Assembly: GCF_004745485.1 (NCBI RefSeq) | Contig: NZ_RHFG01000015.1 | Coordinates: 49,029 to 113,028 of the forward strand | Length of the DNA stretch: 64,000 bases | Origin: Brevibacterium sp. S22 | GTDB lineage: Bacteria > Actinomycetota > Actinomycetes > Actinomycetales > Brevibacteriaceae | Reading direction: 5' to 3' | In this document: in pieces, positions 39,813 to 48,398 of the stretch | Layout of the letters: every line of letters starts with the position of its first letter | Numbering within the stretch: the first letter of the stretch is position 1 | Translations under genes and position numbers: made by a program | Notes under the pieces: model-generated | Databases searched by the model: none | The model's input: only the letters and a program-made list of their open reading frames with translations | Told to the model about the DNA's origin: nothing

Positions 39813-39846
39813 GCCCCTCACCGGGACGTTATCCCTGGTGAGGGGC
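39813..39846 (-). terminator. tRNA-Met terminator
   Basis: Stem GCCCCTCACC/GGTGAGGGGC (arms 39813-39822 and 39837-39846) extended by GGGA/TCCC inside, followed on the minus strand by a T run (complement of AAAAA, 39806-39810). It is part of the boundary repeat. Confidence 0.85.
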
Positions 39847-39865
39847 TTGAAAGTAGCGGGAGGGG
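39821..39865. mobile_element. tRNA-proximal boundary repeat of the element
   Basis: Partner of the repeat at 37073-37118. It includes the last 12 bases of tRNA-Met and part of its terminator, as expected for an attachment site at a tRNA 3' end. Confidence 0.75.
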
Positions 39866-39927
39866 GACTCGATCCCCCGACCTCACGATTATGAGTCGTG
39901 CGCTCTAACCAGCTGAGCTACCCCGCC
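39854..39927 (-). tRNA. tRNA-Met, elongator (CAT anticodon)
   Basis: 74 bases. Acceptor GGCGGGG/TCCCGCT (with G-U ends), D-arm AGCTCAGCTGGTTAGAGC, anticodon stem-loop CACGA-CTCATAA-TCGTG, T-arm GGGGG-ATCGAGT-CCCCC, discriminator A. The CAT anticodon could also be tRNA-Ile(k2C), but the loop and D-arm look like elongator Met. CCA is not encoded. Confidence 0.9.
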
Positions 39928-39953
39928 CCAGCACCGCTTCTAGGCGGCACGAG

Positions 39954-40026
39954 AGCCCCGAAAGGGAATCGAACCCTTGACCTTCTCCTTACCATGGAGA
40001 TGCTCTGCCGACTGAGCTATCGGGGC
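39954..40026 (-). tRNA. tRNA-Thr (GGT anticodon)
   Basis: 73 bases. Acceptor GCCCCGA/TCGGGGC, anticodon stem-loop TCTCC-ATGGTAA-GGAGA with GGT, T-arm AAGGG-TTCGATT-CCCTT, discriminator T. It is 26 bases upstream of tRNA-Met on the same strand, so they are probably co-transcribed. Confidence 0.95.
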
Positions 40027-40160
40027 AACAGGTAAGAATTTACACGGGTTCGCTCGCTCCGGGCAAATCGGACTCCAGTGACGTCACTCACACGAGACGG
40101 AAACTTCGATGAAACCTCACGCAGACCCCTAAACTGAACCGCTCTCACCAGCGAAAGCAG

Positions 40161-40961
40161 CTATTTCACAGGGTCGAATCGCCCCGCCAGGAATCCCTGC
40201 AGTCGACCGGGATGGTTCGTGATGATCCCATCGACCTCGGCTCCGAGGAGCTCCCGCCATTCGTTCATCTCGTCAGCAGTCCAGACGAAGACGCCGAGGT
40301 CGTTGTCCATGATCTCGGTGACCACCGATCTGCGCATGGAGAACCCCTTGTACGAAGGATTGATCGCCACCGCCCCGAGCTTGCGAGCGATCTCGATGTC
40401 CTCAGGTTTGGGAACCATGCGCAACAGGAAACGCGCGACCATCGGCAGCATGTCCCGACAGGCCTCAAGCGTCTCGATATTGAACGACTGGACGATCATC
40501 CGGTCGGCGATACCGGTCTCCACAACCATTTCAGAGACCCGCGCCACCGCACCCGATGACCACTCCCCTTTGAGCTCGAGGAGGAGTTCGCCGCCTCGGT
40601 GCTGGATATCCCTCATCACGGCTGACAGGGTCGGGATGCGCACTCCGTTGAATCCGGGCCCCATCCAGGAACCGGCGTCGACGAACGACAGCTCTTCGGC
40701 GGTGAGGTTGACGACGGGGCCCTTCCGGTTCGTGGTCCGGTCCAGATCGGGGTCGTGGAGGATCACCGGGACGCCATCGGCACTGGTCGACGTGTCGACT
40801 TCGATGAAGTCGACCCCGAGGGCGCGTGCGGCATCGACTGCGGCGAGGCTGTTCTCGGGCACAACGGCGGAATAACCGCGATGGGCGATCACCAACGGGC
40901 GGCTTCCGGCTCCGGGGCGCTCGACGATGCCCCGTTCGTGGAGGAACTGCTGAAAACTCAT
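40161..40961 (-). CDS. Glycerophosphodiester phosphodiesterase
   Basis: 266 residues. The GDPD signature is complete: VIAHRGYSAVVPENSLAA (catalytic HR and metal-binding EN), FIEVDTSTSADGVPVILHDPDLDRTTN (ExD, and the second catalytic His), ELLLELKGEW and VFVWTADEMNEW. It hydrolyses glycerophosphodiesters to glycerol-3-phosphate and alcohol. No signal peptide, so a cytoplasmic UgpQ-type enzyme. Confidence 0.93.
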   Translation of the reverse strand: MSFQQFLHERGIVERPGAGSRPLVIAHRGYSAVVPENSLAAVDAARALGVDFIEVDTSTSADGVPVILHDPDLDRTTNRKGPVVNLTAEELSFVDAGSWMGPGFNGVRIPTLSAVMRDIQHRGGELLLELKGEWSSGAVARVSEMVVETGIADRMIVQSFNIETLEACRDMLPMVARFLLRMVPKPEDIEIARKLGAVAINPSYKGFSMRRSVVTEIMDNDLGVFVWTADEMNEWRELLGAEVDGIITNHPGRLQGFLAGRFDPVK

Positions 40962-41122
40962 GGCTTCAGCCTATGCCCTCACCGAGCGTGATCTCACCCT
41001 CGACCTCAACCCCCTCGCCTCAGTACTGGTCGTCGGATTCGCCTGTCTGGGACTTCTGGTCATCCTCGCTGAATACTCGGCGAACATGCTGACCAACCGA
41101 TGGCCGCCGACTCATATCGGCC

Positions 41123-41731
41123 TCAGCGGCGGAAGAGCTGCCACCATCGCCGAGGCGACCCGGCCGATTCCGCATCACTGTCGCCGGGCAGTCGGCCGCC
41201 CTCATTCGAGTCCGCGCGGCTTCCACCCCGATCCCAGCCGGGCGCATTCGGATCCTTGGAACGCTCCCCCGGACCTGCCTCGGCGCCGGTGTCGTTCTTC
41301 TTCACGATCCGCCGCTGCCGCCAGGCGACGACCTCCTTCTCGACGTCCCGGGGCGGGGTGAACACGGGCGGGCCGTCACGCAGATCCATCACCGCTTCGC
41401 GGACTCTCGCGTTGAACCCCGCGAGGTAGTCGCGGACCTCGGATTCGGTCATGAAGGCGTCGACGGTGTCTTCGAGGACTGCGTTCTCCTTACGGAGCTG
41501 GAACGCGGCCGGAGCGACGCCGTTGATGCCTTCGGCATCCATCTTCTGCTTGATCCACCAATCGGGATCAGAGGAGCTGTGCAACCCGGTCAGCGGCTTG
41601 CCCAAGCCCGGCAGATCATCGAAATCACCGCGCTTGATGGCCCTGTCGAGGGCTGATTCGACGACGGCGTTGCGATCTTCGAGCGAATTCAAGCGCCGAG
41701 GCGCTTCGCCCTCGGCCGGATTCTCAGCCAT
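41123..41731 (-). CDS. DUF1992 (DnaJC28-like) protein
   Basis: 202 residues from ATG 41731 (MAENPAEGEAPRRLN). The DUF1992 core is clear: VESALDRAIKRGDFDDLPG, GKPL, DPDWWIKQKMDAEGI and PAAFQLRKENAVLED. The C-terminus (about 140-202) is charged, Gly/Ser-rich and low complexity, ending RRWWQLFRR. There is no J domain. Function unknown. Confidence 0.9.
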   Translation of the reverse strand: MAENPAEGEAPRRLNSLEDRNAVVESALDRAIKRGDFDDLPGLGKPLTGLHSSSDPDWWIKQKMDAEGINGVAPAAFQLRKENAVLEDTVDAFMTESEVRDYLAGFNARVREAVMDLRDGPPVFTPPRDVEKEVVAWRQRRIVKKNDTGAEAGPGERSKDPNAPGWDRGGSRADSNEGGRLPGDSDAESAGSPRRWWQLFRR

Positions 41732-42076
41732 TGCCCCGCCCCTCCTTTGCGCAGATCTGCGCGTGGTGTCCTCACACGCTAGGTGTCCGCGGTTGGCTTG
41801 GCAAGCATCGAGAGACCCGCAACCCCAGCATCGGATACACAGACGATCAAGCTCCTGCCGGACGCAGGCTCCACTCACAACCCCGCGACTGACCGACGCA
41901 TGCTCACGTTCCGCGACCGTGCTCAACACAACTGTGCGCCGAAAGTGCATACGTGCTGCATTTGTGCACTACGTGTGCACTTCTGGCCCACGGTAGCCGC
42001 GGGTCATAGGTCCGGCAACCCTCAAACATGGAAGAAGCTCCGTGACCGATCGGTCACGGAGCTTCTCTATTCTGCG
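41732..42076. other. Intergenic region upstream of the DUF1992 gene
   Basis: 345 bases with no gene. It holds a palindrome GCGCAGATCTGCGC near 41750, an imperfect 12-bp inverted repeat (41943-41982) rich in GTGCA steps, and the tRNA-Tyr terminator hairpin. Confidence 0.6.
42033..42066 (-). terminator. 17-bp perfect hairpin after tRNA-Tyr
   Basis: A perfect palindrome (AGAAGCTCCGTGACCGA and its complement), 10 bases beyond the 3' end of tRNA-Tyr. Confidence 0.8.
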
Positions 42077-42158
42077 TGGCAGATGAAGGATTCGAACCTT
42101 CGAAGGCAATGCCGGCTGATTTACAGTCAGCTCCCTTTGGCCGCTCGGGCAATCTGCC
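42077..42158 (-). tRNA. tRNA-Tyr (GTA anticodon)
   Basis: 82 bases with a long variable arm. Acceptor GGCAGAT/ATCTGCC, anticodon loop CTGTAAA with GTA, T-arm AAGGTTCGAATCCTT, discriminator A, CCA not encoded. Confidence 0.95.
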
Positions 42159-42317
42159 GCAGGTGGCGCTCGATGAGCACCTGAAAAGAATACAAGGCCC
42201 AGACCCGAATCTCCAACTCGGTAGACGCAGATCACAATTCGGGGCCTCGACTACACTCGGAGACAACAGCCTCGCCCGTTCTCAACGGGCAAAACCATCG
42301 CAGACTAAGGAGCATTC

Positions 42318-42809
42318 ATGGCCAGCGAATCCTCATTCGACATCGTCAGCAAGGTCGACCGTCAGGAGGCCGACAACGCACTGAACCAGGCGGCGAAGGA
42401 GATCAACTCCCGCTACGACTTCCGCGGCACCGACGCCTCGATCGCCTGGAGCGGCGAAGCCGTGCAGATGAAGGCCAACAGCGAAGACCGGGTCAAGGCC
42501 ATCCTCGACGTCTTCCAGTCGAAGCTGGTCAAGCGCGGAATCTCGCTGAAGTCCCTCGAAGACGGCGACCCTTACCCCTCCGGCAAGGAGTACCGCATCG
42601 ATGCCTCGATCAAGGAGGGCATCGACAAGGACAATGCGAAGAAGATCTCGAAGATCATCCGCGAAGAGGGCCCCAAGGGTGTCAAGGCACAGATCCAAGG
42701 CGACGAGCTGCGCGTGAGCTCGAAGAAGCGCGACGACCTGCAGGACGTCATCGCCCTGCTCAAGGGACAGGACCTCGAGGTCGACCTGCAGTTCACCAAT
42801 TACCGCTGA
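42318..42809 (+). CDS. yajQ: YajQ-family nucleotide-binding protein
   Basis: 163 residues, AAGGAG upstream of the ATG. Family motifs: [55 protein letters not shown] and [18 protein letters not shown]. YajQ proteins bind nucleotides (cyclic di-GMP in Xanthomonas) and nucleic acids; the role in Actinobacteria is undefined. Confidence 0.95.
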   Translation: MASESSFDIVSKVDRQEADNALNQAAKEINSRYDFRGTDASIAWSGEAVQMKANSEDRVKAILDVFQSKLVKRGISLKSLEDGDPYPSGKEYRIDASIKEGIDKDNAKKISKIIREEGPKGVKAQIQGDELRVSSKKRDDLQDVIALLKGQDLEVDLQFTNYR

Positions 42810-42821
42810 GGTCCTTGACGC

Positions 42822-43580
42822 TCACTCACTTCGCACTCTCTCGGCAAATTCGAGCAGCTCGGTCGTGACGGTCGAGTTCATCTGCTCATCGTCGATGCGA
42901 GGAGAACCGTCGACTTTCTGCGCACCGTAGTCGCCGAAGCTCGAGTGGCTGGCTCCCGGGATCTCGACCATCGTCGCCGAGGCGGGGAGCTTCTCTCGGG
43001 CATCGGCGACTTTCTGCGGTGTGGAGAGTCCGTCCTCGCTGCCGGAGAGGCTGAGCACCGGAAGCTGATCGCCGGAGAGATCAGCTGCGCAGTAGGAACC
43101 GAAGAGCACGAGGGCGTCGGCGTCATCGGCAGCGGAACAAGCGCGGACCCCGCCCATGGAATGTCCGCCGACCATCCATGTCTGCGTCTCCGGCGAGTAG
43201 TCCGTGAATGTCGACGGGCCGCGTGGATCGATGATGGCCAGGCGCAGCCACGGCTTGACGATGACGACAGTGGCAGAGGCGTCGGCCACGATCCCGCTCA
43301 GTTTCCGGGCGTAGGCTTCTGCGTCGACCTTCGCGCCGGGGTAGAAGACGAGACCGACCGACGTCGCCGTCTTCTCGGCCGGGCGCAGCACCACAGCGTT
43401 CGCATGCTCTTCCACGGTGATTCTCGGGTCAGTGAGAACAGACTCCCAGGCCTCCGCCTCGGCGTGCATCACTCCCGATTTCGCCCAGATCACCAACGCG
43501 ACGACGGCGAGGACACAGAGCGCCAGCACACCGGCCACCACTCGGACGGCCCAGCGGCGTAATATTCGAATGGAAGTCAC
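42822..43580 (-). CDS. Membrane-anchored or secreted alpha/beta hydrolase
   Basis: 252 residues. An N-terminal hydrophobic segment (about 10-33, VRVVAGVLALCVLAVVALVIW) is followed by an alpha/beta-hydrolase domain with the nucleophile elbow GGHSMGGVRA, a catalytic Asp probably in SGSEDGLS and His in PGASHSSFGDY. The substrate is unknown. Convergent with yajQ (12 bases). Confidence 0.85.
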   Translation of the reverse strand: MTSIRILRRWAVRVVAGVLALCVLAVVALVIWAKSGVMHAEAEAWESVLTDPRITVEEHANAVVLRPAEKTATSVGLVFYPGAKVDAEAYARKLSGIVADASATVVIVKPWLRLAIIDPRGPSTFTDYSPETQTWMVGGHSMGGVRACSAADDADALVLFGSYCAADLSGDQLPVLSLSGSEDGLSTPQKVADAREKLPASATMVEIPGASHSSFGDYGAQKVDGSPRIDDEQMNSTVTTELLEFAERVRSE

Positions 43581-43624
43581 TCAAGGAGTCTACGCGTCGG
43601 TTCGAACCGGTCAGAAGATGTTCG

Positions 43625-43657
43625 ACCCCGGCTCGAGATAGTGATCTCGACCGGGGT
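43625..43657. terminator. Hairpin between the hydrolase gene and metF
   Basis: ACCCCGG and TCGAGAT pair with ATCTCGA and CCGGGGT (14 bp with one bulged C, 4-base loop). It lies 45 bases upstream of the hydrolase start and 211 bases upstream of metF. It could be part of a leader or operator rather than a terminator. Confidence 0.5.
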
Positions 43658-43867
43658 GAAACTGATTACCAATACTATATCGGGGACGAACAGCCATCTT
43701 GATCCGCCCAACGATCCCATACCGCATCCGTCCCCCGGTCGCCTGACCATGACGGACTGAGTCCTCTTCTGACCGAACCGTACGTTCCTTGACCCTCCCG
43801 TGACGGGCTATGACGCCGATCACCGGTCCCGACCGCACGCCCCTGCCTCCGCTGCCAGGATGGCGGC

Positions 43868-44908
43868 ATGTCCATCACTACAGCGATCCCCAGGATCTCC
43901 GCCTCGGCACCGGACTCCGCGGCCGAGCTCCACCCTCCGTCACGTCGACGGCTGCGCCGAGCACTGTCCTTCGAGGTCATCCCGCCCCGATCTGAGAAGC
44001 AGGCCGCACGGCTGCCCGGGCTGCTGCGTTTCCTTGACTCACTGACCCCCGACTACCTCGCTGTGACCTCCTCGGCGAACAGCGGCTGGCTGCAGGGCAC
44101 CGCGGATTTCATCGCCGACATCACCGCCACCACCTCACTGCGGCCCTTGGCCCACCTGACCTGCACGGCCAGCACCGAGGCGGAGCTGCTGCCGTGGATC
44201 GACCACCTCCTCGGCGTCGGGGTCCGTGGATTCCTCGCCATCCGCGGCGACTTTCCAGACCGGGAAGCGAGCCTGCCGCCCGGGCACCTCCCCCACGCCG
44301 ATGCCCTCGTTCAGCTGCTGCGCACCGTCGAGACCGACAACGTCGCCCGCTTGGCCGCCGGACGCCTCGGCATCGGCGTCGCCGCCTATCCTTCCGGGCA
44401 TCCCGAGTCCACAGGTCCGGAAGAAGACCTCGACGTGCTCGCGGCCAAACAGCGCAATGGCGCCGACTTCGCGATCACGCAGCTCTTCTTCGACCCGAAC
44501 GCCTATGCCAGGCTGCGCCGCCGTGCCGAACATGCCGGCATCACCATTCCGATCATTCCCGGAATTCTGCCGATCACCGATCTCAAGCGTCTGCACACGA
44601 TGGGCCGCCTCTCCGGACTCCCCGTCCCCGACCACCTCATCGCCCGCTTCGATCATGCCGGGGATGCCGCCGCTGCGCGACGCATCGGTCTCGAGATCAC
44701 CGCCGAGCACACGGCCGCGATCCTCGACCATGATGCCGACGGCCTCCACTTCTATACCTTCAATGACCTGTCCACCACCGAAGAGCTGCTCACCGCACTC
44801 GATGACAAAGGAGTATCCGTGTCCTCATTCCCACCACCGCCACCACCCCGGCGGTGGCCGCCGACAACCGACAGTGAAACCACACCACAGAAGGAAGCAC
44901 GTTCATGA
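43868..44908 (+). CDS. metF: 5,10-methylenetetrahydrofolate reductase
   Basis: 346 residues. LSFEVIPPRSEKQAAR (the Glu is the catalytic acid), HLTCTASTEAELL, FLAIRGDFPDR, GVAAYPSGHPES, DFAITQLFFDPNAY and IPGILPIT are all typical. It reduces methylene-THF to methyl-THF with FAD and a nicotinamide cofactor, feeding metE, whose ATG overlaps its stop. The C-terminus ends in a Pro-rich tail (SSFPPPPPPRRWPPT) not needed for activity. Confidence 0.95.
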   Translation: MSITTAIPRISASAPDSAAELHPPSRRRLRRALSFEVIPPRSEKQAARLPGLLRFLDSLTPDYLAVTSSANSGWLQGTADFIADITATTSLRPLAHLTCTASTEAELLPWIDHLLGVGVRGFLAIRGDFPDREASLPPGHLPHADALVQLLRTVETDNVARLAAGRLGIGVAAYPSGHPESTGPEEDLDVLAAKQRNGADFAITQLFFDPNAYARLRRRAEHAGITIPIIPGILPITDLKRLHTMGRLSGLPVPDHLIARFDHAGDAAAARRIGLEITAEHTAAILDHDADGLHFYTFNDLSTTEELLTALDDKGVSVSSFPPPPPPRRWPPTTDSETTPQKEARS

Positions 44909-47211
44909 CCAGCACATTCCCACAGGCCACGATCACCGGCTACCCGCGCATCGGAGCCCGACGCGAACAGAAGAAGGCCCTCGAATCCTATTGGGCCGGC
45001 CGCATCGACGCCGCTGAGTTCGCCCAGGCCGTGCACACCCTGCGCATCGACACCTACCACCGACTGCATACGCTCGGACTCACCGAGGACTACGCGATCC
45101 CCGCCTCCTACAGCCACTACGATCACGTCCTCGACACCGCCCTGACCGTCGGCCTCATTCCTTCCGCGACCACCGGCACCGACCTCGACGAATACTTCGC
45201 CCTCGCCCGCGGAACCGCCGAACGCTCCCCGCTCGAGATGACGAAGTGGTTCGACACGAACTACCACTTCCTCGTACCCGAACTCGAGGATTCGACAACC
45301 TTCAAGGCCCACCCGCAGCATCTGCTCTCCCTCGTCTCCGAGGCCAGGACCGCCGGCCACCTCGTCCGCCCCGTCCTCGTCGGACCGATCACCCTGCTCA
45401 CTCTGGCGAAGACCGCACCAGGCACCACCACCTCGCCGCTGGATCGCCTCGAGGAGCTCACCGCCGTCTACCTCGACATCATCTCCATCCTCGCCGCCGC
45501 CGGCGTCGAGTGGGTCCAGTTCGATGAGCCGGCGCTCGTCACCGACGTTCCCGGTTTCACCGATGAGCAGCTCGCCGAGGCGGCCCGGCGCACCTACGCC
45601 GCACTGTCCGGGGCGAGCACGCATCCGAAGATCTTCGTCACTGCCCCGTACGGTTCCCTGCGATCCGGGCTCTCGGCACTGGCGACCTCGGGCATCGACG
45701 CACTCGGCGTCGACATCTCCGCGGCCACCCGCACCATCGACCCGGGGTACCTCGACCGCGTGGCCGACGAGGTGCCCGAGTCGACCCACCTCGTCGCCGG
45801 CATCATCGACGGACGCAATGTGTGGGCCGCTGACCTGGATGAGAGCCTCGACGTGCTCACCGGTCTGGGGCGCGAATCACTGAGTGTCTCGACCTCGACG
45901 TCCCTGCTCCACGTGCCCTACACCGTGGCCAACGAATCCGCGCTGCCGGTCGATGTCGCCTCGTGGCTGTCCTTCGCCGAGGAGAAGGTCACCGAGGTCG
46001 AGGCCCTGTCGGCCGCCCTGTCTTCCGGCCCCGATTCCCGCACCGAGGCGTTCAACCGTTCGGACCGTGCCCGGCGCACCCGCGCCGAGTCGGCACGGGT
46101 CCACAGCGCTGAGATGACCGCCCGCACCGCGGCCCTGACCGGAGACGACGGCTTCCGCACCGACTATGCGACGAGGCAGGAGGCCCAGTCCGCCCTCGAG
46201 ATCCCATCCTTGCCCACGACGACCATCGGATCGTTCCCACAGACCGCCGAGGTGCGGAAGGCACGCGCCGATCACCGCGCCGGCCGACTCGACGCCACCG
46301 CCTACGACACGGCGATGAAGGCGGAGATCGATCGGGTCGTGACACTGCAGGAGGACCTCGGACTCGACGTCATCGTCCACGGTGAACCCGAACGCAACGA
46401 CATGGTCCAGTACTTCGCGGAGAACCTCGACGGGTTCGCCACCACGGACAACGGCTGGGTCCAGTCCTACGGCTCACGCTGCACCCGGCCGCCGATCCTC
46501 TTCGGCGACGTCTCCCGGCCCGCACCCATCACCGTCGGCTGGTCGACCTACACCGCTGAACGGACCGAGCGACTCGTCAAGGGCATGCTCACCGGACCGG
46601 TGACGATCCTCGCATGGTCCTTCGTCCGTGACGACGTTCCGCTGAGCGAGTCCGCCGACCAGATCGCCCTGGCACTGGCCGACGAGGTCGCCGACCTCGA
46701 GGCCGCCGGCATCGGCATCATCCAGGTCGACGAACCGGCCCTGCGAGAGCTGCTGCCGCTGCGGGAAGCCGATCGGCAGGCCTACCTCGACTGGTCGGTG
46801 CGTTCCTTCCGCCTCGTCAACGCCCGGGTCGCACCAACCACGCAGATCCACACTCACCTGTGCTATTCGGAATTCGGGGAGATCATCGAAGCGATCAACG
46901 CTCTCGACGCCGACGTCACGAGCATCGAGGCGGCACGGTCACGGATGGAGGTCCTCGACGACATCGCCGACTTCGACTTCGTGCGTGGAATCGGCCCCGG
47001 CGTCTACGACATCCATTCGCCGCGAGTGCCCTCGGTGCCCGAACTCACCGAACTCATCGAGGCGGCCCTCAAGCACGTGCCTGCCGAACGGCTGTGGATC
47101 AACCCCGACTGCGGATTGAAGACCCGCGGCTACGCCGAGGTCCGGGCGTCCCTGGCCAACCTCGTCGCTGCCAGGAATACGTTGCTCACAGCGCAGAGCG
47201 TCCCGGCCTGA
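44905..47211 (+). CDS. metE: Cobalamin-independent methionine synthase
   Basis: 768 residues. N-terminal [21 protein letters not shown]; substrate and zinc sites in the C-terminal half, [47 protein letters not shown] (His, Cys), and [11 protein letters not shown] (Cys). It transfers the methyl of methyl-THF(Glu)n to homocysteine. It is translated with metF (ATGA). I looked for a cobalamin riboswitch upstream of metF and did not see one. Confidence 0.98.
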   Translation: MTSTFPQATITGYPRIGARREQKKALESYWAGRIDAAEFAQAVHTLRIDTYHRLHTLGLTEDYAIPASYSHYDHVLDTALTVGLIPSATTGTDLDEYFALARGTAERSPLEMTKWFDTNYHFLVPELEDSTTFKAHPQHLLSLVSEARTAGHLVRPVLVGPITLLTLAKTAPGTTTSPLDRLEELTAVYLDIISILAAAGVEWVQFDEPALVTDVPGFTDEQLAEAARRTYAALSGASTHPKIFVTAPYGSLRSGLSALATSGIDALGVDISAATRTIDPGYLDRVADEVPESTHLVAGIIDGRNVWAADLDESLDVLTGLGRESLSVSTSTSLLHVPYTVANESALPVDVASWLSFAEEKVTEVEALSAALSSGPDSRTEAFNRSDRARRTRAESARVHSAEMTARTAALTGDDGFRTDYATRQEAQSALEIPSLPTTTIGSFPQTAEVRKARADHRAGRLDATAYDTAMKAEIDRVVTLQEDLGLDVIVHGEPERNDMVQYFAENLDGFATTDNGWVQSYGSRCTRPPILFGDVSRPAPITVGWSTYTAERTERLVKGMLTGPVTILAWSFVRDDVPLSESADQIALALADEVADLEAAGIGIIQVDEPALRELLPLREADRQAYLDWSVRSFRLVNARVAPTTQIHTHLCYSEFGEIIEAINALDADVTSIEAARSRMEVLDDIADFDFVRGIGPGVYDIHSPRVPSVPELTELIEAALKHVPAERLWINPDCGLKTRGYAEVRASLANLVAARNTLLTAQSVPA

Positions 47212-47233
47212 TCTCCTCGTGAGACCCCGCCTG

Positions 47234-47253
47234 GCCTCCGCGTGAGCGGAGGC
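47234..47253. terminator. metE terminator
   Basis: GCCTCCGC/GCGGAGGC, 8-bp perfect stem with a 4-base loop, 23 bases past the metE stop and abutting the end of the convergent gene. Confidence 0.65.
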
Positions 47254-47255
47254 GA

Positions 47256-48182
47256 TCAGCGTCGAGGAAGCTCGAGCGGGATGTAGTACAGCCCTTTCGA
47301 GTCCTCCTCGACGCTGACCCGCAGCCGATCATCGATGCGGACGTAGTCGTTGACTTTGATCGTGCCCTTCGTCTCGCTGAGACGACGGATCGCAAACGCC
47401 GGGATGAGGCCCTGTCGTCCCGAACCGTCGACGGCGAGAGCGTATTTCGGGCCGGTCGCTCGGACCCGGACCTCGATACCGGTGTCCTGTTCACGCAGCT
47501 CCTCGAGTTCGACCACGGGTTCGGGGTTCGTCAATGCCGTGAGTTCGACGGCCAGGGTGTCGGCCATGTCGTCGACGGTGGCGAGCATGTTCGCCATGGC
47601 CCGGGCAAATTCGCCGTGCAGCTTGCTCGGCTTCATCGCAGCACCGGGTTTGTACATGTCCTCGTGTGTCAGCTCGCTCCAGGCGTCCTGGAGTCGCGTC
47701 TTCACCTGAATTTCTGCGAAGACCGGCTGTCCCCGGTCGGAGGGGATGCGCAGGATGACGTGGCAGGCACGGTAGCCGCTGGCCTTCGGCGGGTCCGTGT
47801 AGTCTTTCCACTCGATGAGCTCGAACGAACCGAGCTGCTCGGGATCGCGCAGAGCGGCGAACATCATCGACTGATCGCGCGGTGACTTGCACAGCACCTT
47901 GACGCCGACGATGTCACGGATCTGATCCTCGACATCCTCGGTGGAGGTGAGCGTGAGCTCCGGATCGTCTTCGGCCTTCTCCGTCAGCTTCGCCAGGGTG
48001 CGGGCCGCATCCTTGATCCGGTGCCCGTCGACGTCGAGGCGGGAGATGTCCTTGTCCTTGAGCAGGCCCTTCTGCTGCTCGGTGAGCCAGTGTTTGATCC
48101 GCACGGCCGCCGTCTGCCAGGCGTCGAGTCGTTCGGCATAGGCACGTTCGACGATCGTTCTGAGCAGCGATTCGTTTCTCAC
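47256..48182 (-). CDS. RelA/SpoT-domain protein with C-terminal S1-like domain
   Basis: 308 residues from GTG 48182, preceded by GAGGAG; a longer frame to 48386 adds a Cys/Arg-rich stretch unlike the family. The synthetase domain (about 65-205) has DQIRDIVGVKVLCKSPRDQ, PPKASGYRACHVILRI (nucleotide site, GY.A.H) and FAEIQVKTRLQDAWSELTHEDMYK. There is no HD hydrolase domain, TGS or ACT, so it is a small-alarmone-synthetase type. The C-terminal 70 residues (about 235-308) read VRVRATGPKYALAVDGSGRQGLIP and look like an S1/OB fold. It could make (p)ppGpp or pyrophosphorylate another target; toxic relatives exist. No adjacent antitoxin gene is obvious. Confidence 0.82.
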   Translation of the reverse strand: MRNESLLRTIVERAYAERLDAWQTAAVRIKHWLTEQQKGLLKDKDISRLDVDGHRIKDAARTLAKLTEKAEDDPELTLTSTEDVEDQIRDIVGVKVLCKSPRDQSMMFAALRDPEQLGSFELIEWKDYTDPPKASGYRACHVILRIPSDRGQPVFAEIQVKTRLQDAWSELTHEDMYKPGAAMKPSKLHGEFARAMANMLATVDDMADTLAVELTALTNPEPVVELEELREQDTGIEVRVRATGPKYALAVDGSGRQGLIPAFAIRRLSETKGTIKVNDYVRIDDRLRVSVEEDSKGLYYIPLELPRR

Positions 48183-48398
48183 GAGGTCTCCTCTGCCGGC
48201 CGACGGACGCCTTGACACGCACGCGGGAGCGATCTGGACGTCTCCGACTCTACGCGGTGGAAGCATCAGACACCGGCAGCGACTCGTCTGCCCGCTGCAG
48301 CGGGTGGAGAAGCCGCTGCCGGTGCCCGATGGCCTCCGGAATGTAGGAGGTGGCCCTAACTGTAGGAGATGGCTCGGTGAAGCCACCGCCTGGCGGAG

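Larger units (their letters stand above)
37073..39865. mobile_element. Remnant of an integrated element at tRNA-Met
   Basis: About 2.8 kb bounded by the direct repeats at 37073-37118 and 39821-39865. Contents: small minus-strand phage-like genes (37326-38164), a membrane protein, a truncated gene and a decayed IS. No integrase, replication gene or complete structural module is present, so it cannot move by itself. The tRNA gene beside it is intact. Confidence 0.7.

Noticed and set aside
40960..41361. Small plus-strand frame with one hydrophobic segment, divergent from the glycerophosphodiesterase
   Set aside because: The hydrophobic part is attractive, but the second half is antisense to the DUF1992 gene and no ribosome-binding site is visible.
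43581..43867. Cobalamin or SAM riboswitch before metF-metE
   Set aside because: A hairpin is present, but no B12-box or SAM-riboswitch core could be recognised by eye.
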